Source: Candidatus Omnitrophota bacterium (GTDB lineage: Bacteria > Omnitrophota > Gorgyraeia > Gorgyraeales > Gorgyraeaceae). From it: 37,429 bases of DNA. Positions 30,892 to 37,429 of the stretch are shown piece after piece (position 1 is the stretch's first letter; every line of letters starts with the position of its first letter). The translations under genes and the position numbers were made by a program. The stretch covers positions 1 to 37,429 of the forward strand of contig JAUYDX010000051.1 of assembly GCA_030691625.1 (NCBI GenBank), written 5' to 3'. The notes beneath the pieces were generated by a model that saw only the letters and a program-made list of their open reading frames with translations, was not told where the DNA came from and did no database searches.

Positions 30892-32746
30892 TTTTTAAAT
30901 ATACCATTAATATGGATATGGCTACCGGGGTCACGCCTGAAATCCTGGATGCCTGGCCAAGATTCACAGGCTTTATCCTGGAAAGCTTTTCTACTATTTC
31001 TCTTGAAAGGCCGGGGATACCTTTAAATTCAAATCCTTCGGGTATTTTTATATGCTCTATTTTTTTGAAATTCTCTATTTCCTTAAGCTGTCTGTCTATA
31101 AAACCCTTGTATTTCAGCTCTATTTCTACCCCCTGTATCTCGCTATTGGAAAGCGCTATTTTACCATCTTTATTGATTTTTTCCAGCATATTAAAACTTA
31201 CGCCCGGCCTCTTAAGAAGATCTGCCAGGCTGGTCACATTGCTTATTGGCGCTATTTTTAATTGCTTTAATCTGCTGTTTATCTTTGCGTTAGGGTAAAT
31301 TTTTACTCCGGCAATAGTTTTTAGAGCCTTACTTATATTTTCTTTCTTAGCGAGCATTTTTTTATACTGCTTTTTACTTATAAGGCCGAATTTCTTATGG
31401 CTGATTTCCATAAGACGCTGATCTGCGTTGTCCTCCCTCACTAAAAGCCTGTATTCCACGCGGGAAGTAAACATCCTGTACGGCTCAGTAGTGCCTCTAG
31501 TGACAAGGTCATCTATTAAAACGCCTATATAACTTTCAGAGCGGCCCAGCATAAGCTGTTCCCTGCCTTTTACCTTTAAACTGGCATTAATTCCTGCTAC
31601 CAACCCTTGAGCTCCTGCCTCTTCATATCCTGTGGTGCCGTTTATCTGGCCTGCAAGATAAAGATTCCGCACCAGCTTTGTCTCAAGCGTTGGTCTTAAC
31701 TGAGTGGGGTCTACAAAGTCATATTCAATGCCATATCCAGGAATAAATATCTCAGCCTTCTCAAGGCCTTTAATGCTCCTCACCATTTTTATCTGCGCGT
31801 CCACTGGTAAACTTGTGGATATGCCATTAGGGTAATACTGGCTTGTGTCAAGGCCTTCTGGTTCCAGGAATATCTGGTGGGCGTCTCTATCGCTGAATCT
31901 GGTTATCTTATCCTCAATAGAAGGGCAATATCTCACACCTGTAGACTGAATCTTACCGGTATAAAGCGGAGAGCGGTCCAGATTATCTTTTATAATCTTA
32001 TGAGTCCTTTCATTAGTATAAGTAATAAAACAGGGCTTTTGTTTACCATTTATTTTATCTGTGGAAAAAGAAAATGGGGATATAGGCGTGTCGCCAAGCT
32101 GTTTTTTAAGCCGAGAAAACTTTATTGTCTCCCCATCCAGCCTGGGAGTAGTGCCTGTCTTGAGCCGCGATACATTAAACCCCAATGATTTTAAATTTTC
32201 AGAAAGTCCGAGAGACGGCGAATCCCCTAATCTTCCGCCAGGCATATGGCTAAGCCCTATATGAATAAGGCCGTTTAGAAAAGTCCCAGGCGTTAGAACT
32301 ACTGTTTTAGACTTTATAGAAATCCCATCTTTAAGTTTAACGCCTTTTACGCTGCCATTTTGAACAATCAATTCTTTTACAGAGCCTTCTAATAAATCCA
32401 GATTCTTTGTTTTCTTGACAACATCCTGCATGTATTTTAAATACAGGCCTCTATCTATCTGAGCCCTTGAAGACCACACAGCAGGGCCTTTGCTTCTATT
32501 TAAAATACGGAATTGTATGCCGCAGTTATCAGCTGCCTTTGCCATTTCCCCGCCCAGGGCGTCTATCTCTTTAACAAGCTGGCCTTTTCCGATCCCTCCT
32601 ATGGCAGGATTACAGGACATGTAACCTATCTTCTTGAGATCCATTGTGATAAGCAATGTCCCGGAACCCATCCTCGCGCTAGCTAGACTTGCTTCTATCC
32701 CCGCATGCCCTGCGCCAATAACTATGACATCATATTTGTCTTTCAT
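30872..32746 (-). CDS. mnmG: tRNA U34 carboxymethylaminomethyl enzyme MnmG (GidA)
   Basis: 624 residues. With MnmE it modifies wobble U34 of tRNAs such as tRNA-Lys(UUU). FAD-binding start DVIVIGAGHAGIEASLASAR; family signatures GGIGKGQLVKEIDALGGEMA, TGTTPRLDGETIKFSRL, TGYEEAGAQGLVAGINA and MFTSRVEYRLLVREDNADQR. The C-terminal helical domain is complete, ending in a palindrome-encoded LRKLP. Confidence 0.97.
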   Translation of the reverse strand: MKDKYDVIVIGAGHAGIEASLASARMGSGTLLITMDLKKIGYMSCNPAIGGIGKGQLVKEIDALGGEMAKAADNCGIQFRILNRSKGPAVWSSRAQIDRGLYLKYMQDVVKKTKNLDLLEGSVKELIVQNGSVKGVKLKDGISIKSKTVVLTPGTFLNGLIHIGLSHMPGGRLGDSPSLGLSENLKSLGFNVSRLKTGTTPRLDGETIKFSRLKKQLGDTPISPFSFSTDKINGKQKPCFITYTNERTHKIIKDNLDRSPLYTGKIQSTGVRYCPSIEDKITRFSDRDAHQIFLEPEGLDTSQYYPNGISTSLPVDAQIKMVRSIKGLEKAEIFIPGYGIEYDFVDPTQLRPTLETKLVRNLYLAGQINGTTGYEEAGAQGLVAGINASLKVKGREQLMLGRSESYIGVLIDDLVTRGTTEPYRMFTSRVEYRLLVREDNADQRLMEISHKKFGLISKKQYKKMLAKKENISKALKTIAGVKIYPNAKINSRLKQLKIAPISNVTSLADLLKRPGVSFNMLEKINKDGKIALSNSEIQGVEIELKYKGFIDRQLKEIENFKKIEHIKIPEGFEFKGIPGLSREIVEKLSRIKPVNLGQASRISGVTPVAISILMVYLKKLRKLP

Positions 32747-32755
32747 AATAATACA

Positions 32756-32798
32756 AACAACTTGACACTACAAACATTGTCACAAGTGTAAAGTTGTT
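32756..32798. repeat. Palindromic repeat family 2, copy c
   Basis: Same arms and same single mismatch as 12682-12726, with loop core AACATTGTC. It occupies the gap between the TPR protein gene and mnmG. Confidence 0.8.
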
Positions 32799-32802
32799 GG
32801 CT

Positions 32803-33345
32803 TTATTGATTGATCTTGAGGAAAGGCTGGTTGTTTCTGTAGACCTCTATATTATCTGTGTGATACTTTATTTTGAAGATATTCTGGCCGTCGCTTTTGT
32901 ATGAGGTCTTTTTGTATTCAGAAAAAACAAGGAATAGGGGCTTTGAGAAAAAATCCTTTTTGATATCCTCAAAAATCCTCTTTTCTTCCCATGTAGGCTC
33001 TTTAATATCTTCTATGATTTTCAATAGATGCGCTTTCGCGAAAGTAACGGCTTTCGAGGCAGGATAGTTATTTATATATTCTGTAAAATTCTTTATAGCG
33101 TCATTATAAATCCCATGATCATAGCAATATTCCGCTATTGCGAATACGGATTTTCCGGCGTAGCCGCTTTTTGGGAACTCCCTTATAACGCTCCTGAACT
33201 CTATGAGCGCAAAATCATCCTGCTTTAACAGAATGCACCTGACAGCCTTTTCGTACCTGGCCCTGGCGTCGCCGCCGGCATAAGCCTTCTCGTTCAAAGA
33301 AAAAACCAGGAACATAATTAAAAATATGCCGCATATTTTTTTCAT
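32803..33345 (-). CDS. Exported TPR-like protein (BamD/YbgF-type repeats)
   Basis: 180 residues. Signal peptide KKICGIFLIMFLVFSLNEKAYA with an AYA-G cleavage site. Residues ~27-110 form TPR-like helix pairs (FALIEFRSVIREFPKSGYAG, YNDAIKNFTEYINNYPASKA) as in YfiO/BamD and CpoB. The C-terminal ~60 residues are not recognised. Probably periplasmic. With no Cys at the cleavage site it is not a lipoprotein. Confidence 0.72.
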   Translation of the reverse strand: MKKICGIFLIMFLVFSLNEKAYAGGDARARYEKAVRCILLKQDDFALIEFRSVIREFPKSGYAGKSVFAIAEYCYDHGIYNDAIKNFTEYINNYPASKAVTFAKAHLLKIIEDIKEPTWEEKRIFEDIKKDFFSKPLFLVFSEYKKTSYKSDGQNIFKIKYHTDNIEVYRNNQPFLKINQ

Positions 33346-33381
33346 ACACCTCTCCCTTACTCAATTAATATAGACCTGCTC

Positions 33382-33432
33382 AACCTCGTAGGTTGCGGCT
33401 TGCAGTATCATAAGGCCGCAACCTACGAGGTT
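33382..33432. repeat. Palindromic repeat family 1, copy b
   Basis: 18-base arms (AACCTCGTAGGTTGCGGC and complement) around a 15-base loop. The first 17 arm bases equal those of 10708-10745. It directly touches the stop codon of the PurF-like gene. Confidence 0.85.
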
Positions 33433-34854
33433 TTAGAGCAGATTGCCTTTGGCAAGGCATTCGCCGTTCCAGCAATAGGTGCAGAGTTTTTCGCGCTGGA
33501 TGCCGATTGCCTTTATCATGTCGCTAAGGGTCTGGTAACGAAGCGTTGTGACCCCTATGTCTTTACATATCCATTCTACCATCTTCTGGTATTTTTTGGT
33601 AGTGTGGTCTATATATTCTGATACATCTTCTATATCGTGGCCCTCTATGTCCTTTATGGCTTTTCTGGCGGCGAGTTCATGCGTGGACCTTGTAGAAAGG
33701 CAGAACTTGCACGGATACATAAGGGGCGGGCACGCAGGCCTTACGTGTATCTCTTTCGCGCCATTATCCCAGAGTTTCTGGACTGTGAAATTTTTAAGCT
33801 GGGTGCCGCGCACAATAGAGTCTTCGCACACAACTATGCTTTTACCTTCTATCACATCCTTTATAGGGATAAGTTTCATCTTTGCGATGCGGTCCCTGAT
33901 TTCCTGGATTGGAGGCGTATAGCTCCTTCCATAACCTGCTGTATACTTTACAAGAGGCCTTCGGTAAGGTTTTTTGGATTCCATGGCATAACCTATCGCG
34001 TGGCCTATGCCTGAATCAGGCACGCCTGAAACTAAGTCAACGTTTATATCCTTATCGTGTTTCGCTAGATACGCCCCGCATCTTTCCCTCACTACCTCCA
34101 CATTTATGTTTTCATAACTTGACGCGGGGAAACCAGTGTATATCCATAAGAACGAGCATATCTGATTAGCGCTCTTATGCCCCGGCCTTATATCTTTAAG
34201 CCCGTTTTCATTTATTAAAACTATCTCTCCTGGCAAAAGATATTTATATATCTGGAACCCTGTGTTCGGGAAAGAGCTGGATTCAGAGGCTACCGCGAAA
34301 TCCTCTCCGCGTTTTCCAATAACTAAAGGCGTATAACCAAATCTGTCTCTCGCCGCGTATATCCCGTCTTTAGAGATGACAAGAAGACTGCATGAACCTA
34401 TAATCTTTGTAAACATGTATTCTATGCCGCTTACGATATCATCTCCTGCGCTTATGAGTTTCGCTATAACCTCCACCGTATTAGGATAACCGTCTTCTGT
34501 CTCGCTGAATGAAAAACCTTTCTTATGAAGCTCTGAGATAAGCTGTTGCGTATTTTCTATAAGGCCTGTCATGCAAATGGCGAATGAGCCGAACTTTGTA
34601 TTGAGGAACATGGGCTGGGCATCTGAATCGCTTATAACGCCTATGCCGCATCTGCCCTCCGCTTTTTTATAGTCCTCGAAAAACTTTGATTTGAACTGGC
34701 TCTGGGATACGTCGTGTATCTGCCTGTAAATGCGTTTCCCGCATAATACAGCGATACCGCCGTACTGAGTGCCCAGATGAGACTGGTAATCGATCCCGTA
34801 AAATAAATCGCTCGCGCAGCTTTTCTCTGAAACTACCCCGAATATCCCGCTCAT
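33433..34854 (-). CDS. PurF-like amidophosphoribosyltransferase paralogue lacking the nucleophile Cys
   Basis: 473 residues from ATG at 34854 (AAGGAG upstream; the frame to 34911 only reads through a hairpin). It begins MSGIFGVVSEKSCASDLFYG: the residue that should be the catalytic Cys is Ser. SHLGTQYGGIAVL replaces LQHRGQESAG. The PRPP loop is VVCEDSIVRGTQLKN. Cys-rich PACPPLMYPCKFC and LCTYCWNGEC remain, so an Fe-S cluster is likely. I recall similar Cys-less PurF relatives in Bacteroidetes. It may use ammonia, or have another role; the canonical purF is at 27156-28577. It lies downstream of carB and the DUF1846 gene. Confidence 0.85.
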   Translation of the reverse strand: MSGIFGVVSEKSCASDLFYGIDYQSHLGTQYGGIAVLCGKRIYRQIHDVSQSQFKSKFFEDYKKAEGRCGIGVISDSDAQPMFLNTKFGSFAICMTGLIENTQQLISELHKKGFSFSETEDGYPNTVEVIAKLISAGDDIVSGIEYMFTKIIGSCSLLVISKDGIYAARDRFGYTPLVIGKRGEDFAVASESSSFPNTGFQIYKYLLPGEIVLINENGLKDIRPGHKSANQICSFLWIYTGFPASSYENINVEVVRERCGAYLAKHDKDINVDLVSGVPDSGIGHAIGYAMESKKPYRRPLVKYTAGYGRSYTPPIQEIRDRIAKMKLIPIKDVIEGKSIVVCEDSIVRGTQLKNFTVQKLWDNGAKEIHVRPACPPLMYPCKFCLSTRSTHELAARKAIKDIEGHDIEDVSEYIDHTTKKYQKMVEWICKDIGVTTLRYQTLSDMIKAIGIQREKLCTYCWNGECLAKGNLL

Positions 34855-34871
34855 TTGTAATCTCCTTCTTT

Positions 34872-34910
34872 TGGTGCCAGGCACCGTGCCAAGCACGGTG
34901 CCTGGCACCA
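34872..34910. repeat. Palindrome with 18-bp arms between DUF1846 and the PurF-like gene
   Basis: Arms TGGTGCCAGGCACCGTGC and complement, loop CAA. On the plus strand T5 follows, but the flanking genes run on the minus strand, so it is an intercistronic hairpin there. Each arm is itself made of GGTGCC/GGCACC sub-palindromes. Confidence 0.85.
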
Positions 34911-34913
34911 TTT

Positions 34914-36425
34914 TTAGATGTTAAAAAATAGACTGGAAGACGGTATCGCGTCTGTGGTAAAGTTTATTCCGAGTTTCCTGAGGCCTGCCTCGTCTCCTGG
35001 TGTGGGAAGATGCGTGGAATGAAGCTCACAGTTTCTTAATTCCTTGAGTTTTGAAAGCGCGTTCTTCGCGTTATGATCTGTATGCGCGCTGATAGATAGC
35101 GCCACAAGTATCTCATCCAGGTTCAGGCTTTCTGAAGACAAAGAAAGTATCTCTTTTTTTAAACGCGAAAGGTCGTTCATGATCTCGGGCTTTAAAATAT
35201 GGACAGCGTCATTGATACCAGCAAGATGTTTTATGGCGTTTATCATGGCGCTGGACGCCGCGTGCATGAGCGGGGAATTTTTTCCGGTGATAATTTTACC
35301 GTCCTTGAGTTCAAGGCTAGCCCCGCAAAAATAGCCCTTATTGCCTTTACCTGCTGCTTTACATTTTTCCGCGGCTTCTCTCGCAGGAAGGACCGCAGGC
35401 CTGTCTTCAGGCCTTACCCCTGCTGATTCCATGATAGTCTTTGCCCTGTCAAATTCCTCTTTTGTGCCGCTGCCAGTGGCAAATTCCAGGTTATGCCTGA
35501 AAAATCTCCTGATTATCTCCTGTTTGGCCGCAAGTTTCGCGCATTCGTCGTCTATGATCCCGAAACCAGCTCTATTAACTCCCATATCTGTGGGAGAATT
35601 ATAATAGCTTATCTTGGAGCCGGTGATTTTCATTATTATATTCTTTAAAATCGGGAACGCTTCTACATCCCGGTTATAATTTACAGATACCTGATTGTAC
35701 GTTTCCAGATGATGCGGATCTATAAGATTAAAATCCGCCAGGTCAACTGTAGCTGCCTCATAAGCGATATTCACAGGGTGTTTCAATGGAAGATTCCATA
35801 TGGGGAATGTCTCGAATTTCGCGTAACCTGAATTTATGCCCTTTTTATGGTCGTGGTAAAACTGCGAAAGGCACACTGAAAGCTTTCCGCTTCCAGGTCC
35901 AGGCGCAGTGACTATCACAACCGGTTTTTTTGTTTCTATATAATCGTTTTTGCCGTATCCTTCTGGGCTTACGATTTTCTCAACATCAAAAGGATACCCT
36001 TCGATCCTGTAATGCCTGTAAACCTTTATCCCCAGCCGCTCAAGCTTTCTCTGAAATCTGATCGCGCTGGGCTCATTCTCAAACCTCGTGAGCACCACGC
36101 TTGTCACGTCCAGATTCCATGCCCTCAGGTCGTCAATGAGCTTCAGAGTGGCGAGGTCATATGTGATGCCGAAATCTCCCCTGACCCTTCCCTGCTCAAT
36201 ATCCTTGGCGTACACGCTTATTATTATCTCAGCGTGGCCTTTTAATTTTTCCAGCAGGCGCATCTTTACATTGGGGTCATACCCAGGCAAAACCCTTGCG
36301 GCGTGATAGTCAAAGCAAATCTTGCCCCCGAATTCAAGGTAAAGCTTATTGTCAAACTTTTTGACCCTGGCAAGGATCTCTTTTGTCTGCTCTTCAAGGT
36401 ATTTATTATTGTCAAAACATATCAT
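34914..36425 (-). CDS. DUF1846 family protein
   Basis: 503 residues, normal for this family. Recognised from CFDNNKYLEEQTKEILARVK, LYLEFGGKICFDYHAARVLP, VVIVTAPGPGSGKLSVCLSQ and NYNRDVEAFPILKNII. GPGSGKLS resembles a phosphate-binding loop. Structures are known for relatives but, to my knowledge, no function. The ATG lies 3 bases after the carB stop, with AAAGGA inside the carB end, so translation is coupled. Its place between carB and a PurF-like gene hints at nucleotide or nitrogen metabolism; this is inferred. Confidence 0.88.
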   Translation of the reverse strand: MICFDNNKYLEEQTKEILARVKKFDNKLYLEFGGKICFDYHAARVLPGYDPNVKMRLLEKLKGHAEIIISVYAKDIEQGRVRGDFGITYDLATLKLIDDLRAWNLDVTSVVLTRFENEPSAIRFQRKLERLGIKVYRHYRIEGYPFDVEKIVSPEGYGKNDYIETKKPVVIVTAPGPGSGKLSVCLSQFYHDHKKGINSGYAKFETFPIWNLPLKHPVNIAYEAATVDLADFNLIDPHHLETYNQVSVNYNRDVEAFPILKNIIMKITGSKISYYNSPTDMGVNRAGFGIIDDECAKLAAKQEIIRRFFRHNLEFATGSGTKEEFDRAKTIMESAGVRPEDRPAVLPAREAAEKCKAAGKGNKGYFCGASLELKDGKIITGKNSPLMHAASSAMINAIKHLAGINDAVHILKPEIMNDLSRLKKEILSLSSESLNLDEILVALSISAHTDHNAKNALSKLKELRNCELHSTHLPTPGDEAGLRKLGINFTTDAIPSSSLFFNI

Positions 36426-36428
36426 ATT

Positions 36429-37429
36429 TTAAGATATTCCTTTATGGTATTCCTGGAGCGATTTCACGCCGGGTTTATTTTCCAGGAACGCCTTTATGCC
36501 CTCGCCTGCCGCAAGCGCGGCTGCTACTGTAGTAAGATACGGGATCTTGTATTTTATAGCTGCCTTTCTTATATAAGAATCATCTGTGGCAGCGCTTTTA
36601 CCTATAGGGGTATTTATTATCAGATTTATCTCTTTATTGTGTATCGCGTCTAAGATATTCGGCCTTCCTTCCTGCATCTTGTTTATAAGCTCTGCCTCTA
36701 TCCAGCTTTTTTCAAGAAATTTCTTTGTGCCGCTCGTGGCAACTATCTTAAACCCGAGGTCTTTAAAAATCTTCACTGCGTCAGCTGTTTTCTTTTTCTT
36801 GTCCTTTTCGCTGACTGTCACAAGCACTGTGCCTTTTACAGGGAGTTTCTGGCCCGCTGCTTCCTGGGCCTTGTAATACGCCAGGCCAAACGAATCAGCC
36901 ATTCCCAGAACCTCTCCTGTGGAACGCATCTCAGGCCCCAGAACAGGATCTGCCTCGTGAAACATATTAAAAGGAAACACAGCCTCTTTAACTCCCATGT
37001 GGCTGTATTTTTTCTGTTTCAGATTCAGGTCTTTTATTTTCTTGCCCATCATCACCTCAGTGGCGATCCTTGCCATTGAAACGCCTGTGACCTTTGAGAC
37101 AAGCGGCACTGTCCTGGACGCCCTAGGGTTTGCCTCTAACACATAGACCTTGTCATTCGCAATCGCGTATTGCATGTTCATTAAGCCTACAACCTTTAAT
37201 TCAAGGGCTATTTTTTTCGTGTATTCTTCTATTGTCTCTATATGTTTTTTAGGAATAGTCCTTGGGGGCAGGACGCAGGCGGAATCGCCCGAATGTATGC
37301 CTGCCTCTTCTATGTGTTCCATAATAGATGGTATAAAAACCTCTTCGCCGTCGCATATGGCATCAGCCTCTGTTTCCATGGCATCTTCCAGGAATTTATC
37401 TATGAGTATTGGCCTGTCAGGAGAAATCT
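36429..37429 (-). CDS. carB: Carbamoyl-phosphate synthase large subunit, C-terminal third (truncated by window edge)
   Basis: The frame is open through 37429 and gives 332 residues of the ~1070-residue enzyme. It starts in the second ATP-grasp domain (PDRPILIDKFLEDAMETEAD, IMEHIEEAGIHSGDSACVLP, VYVLEANPRASRTVPLVSKV). It then contains the C-terminal MGS-like allosteric domain (GTVLVTVSEKDKKKTADAVK with IVATSGTKKFLE and NLIINTPIGKSAATDD). It makes carbamoyl phosphate for pyrimidine and arginine synthesis. The N-terminal part lies beyond the window. Confidence 0.96.
   Translation of the reverse strand, partial: ISPDRPILIDKFLEDAMETEADAICDGEEVFIPSIMEHIEEAGIHSGDSACVLPPRTIPKKHIETIEEYTKKIALELKVVGLMNMQYAIANDKVYVLEANPRASRTVPLVSKVTGVSMARIATEVMMGKKIKDLNLKQKKYSHMGVKEAVFPFNMFHEADPVLGPEMRSTGEVLGMADSFGLAYYKAQEAAGQKLPVKGTVLVTVSEKDKKKKTADAVKIFKDLGFKIVATSGTKKFLEKSWIEAELINKMQEGRPNILDAIHNKEINLIINTPIGKSAATDDSYIRKAAIKYKIPYLTTVAAALAAGEGIKAFLENKPGVKSLQEYHKGIS

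Noticed and set aside
34855-34911. N-terminal extension of the PurF-like protein that would explain the missing Cys
   Set aside because: The extra codons are the palindrome at 34872-34910 read through and contain no Cys; AAGGAG precedes the ATG at 34854.

Overview
This window looks like a chromosome segment from an uncultivated Gram-negative-type bacterium. My best guess is candidate phylum Omnitrophica (Omnitrophota, PVC superphylum). That guess rests on the gene mix: lipid A genes, a short Thermus-length EF-Ts, RtcB with archease, a PilT ATPase, several odd exported proteins, and intergenic DNA full of palindromes. It is an inference from content; no marker tree was possible. Almost all genes lie on the minus strand.

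Positions 1-2160 are accessory DNA: an edge-truncated HTH-nucleotidyltransferase gene behind a strong operator-covered promoter, a recombinase-like remnant, an XRE regulator with an ImmA/IrrE-type protease behind a promoter carrying a perfect palindrome, and a small unknown protein. Positions 2181-7956 are a mobile-looking island. A ~0.3 kb repeat (2181-2471) returns in inverted orientation at 5973-6331. The pair frames a 3.5 kb minus-strand cargo: an HTH regulator, a DUF4136-like/PDZ lipoprotein, a cyclase-fold protein, a DUF488 protein and its partner. Next to it lies a large serine recombinase gene (6251-7759). A second inverted repeat (6326-6429 and 7851-7956, with 91 bp identical) brackets that gene and contains its own 3' coding end. 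The outer edge of each repeat is CCGCCA, which is also the 3' end of tRNA-Ser(UGA) at 7951-8040.

Positions 7951-19038 are conserved core, read leftwards: rpsB-tsf-pyrH-frr, tRNA-Lys(UUU), archease, rtcB interrupted by a 510-residue intein, serS, an HExxH membrane protease, tRNA-Ser(GGA), pilT, a GT-C glycosyltransferase-like membrane protein and tRNA-Ser(UGA). Both tRNA-Ser genes therefore lie just downstream of serS. Positions 19118-23101 hold an envelope lipid module: an MsbA-like ABC exporter diverges from a Gfo/Idh/MocA oxidoreductase and lpxB, and the two overlapping promoters predict nearly leaderless transcripts.

Positions 23098-27017 hold two paralogous proteins that pair an export signal with a SAM-methyltransferase domain. 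Both lack an obvious Shine-Dalgarno and have structured leaders. Positions 27156-37429 hold nucleotide and tRNA-modification genes: mnmG, a short QueG-like Fe-S protein, guaA and purF; then a TPR exported protein; then carB (cut by the window edge), a DUF1846 protein and a second PurF-like protein whose nucleophile Cys is replaced by Ser. At least four families of long palindromes sit between these genes, and some supply gene ends or stop codons.
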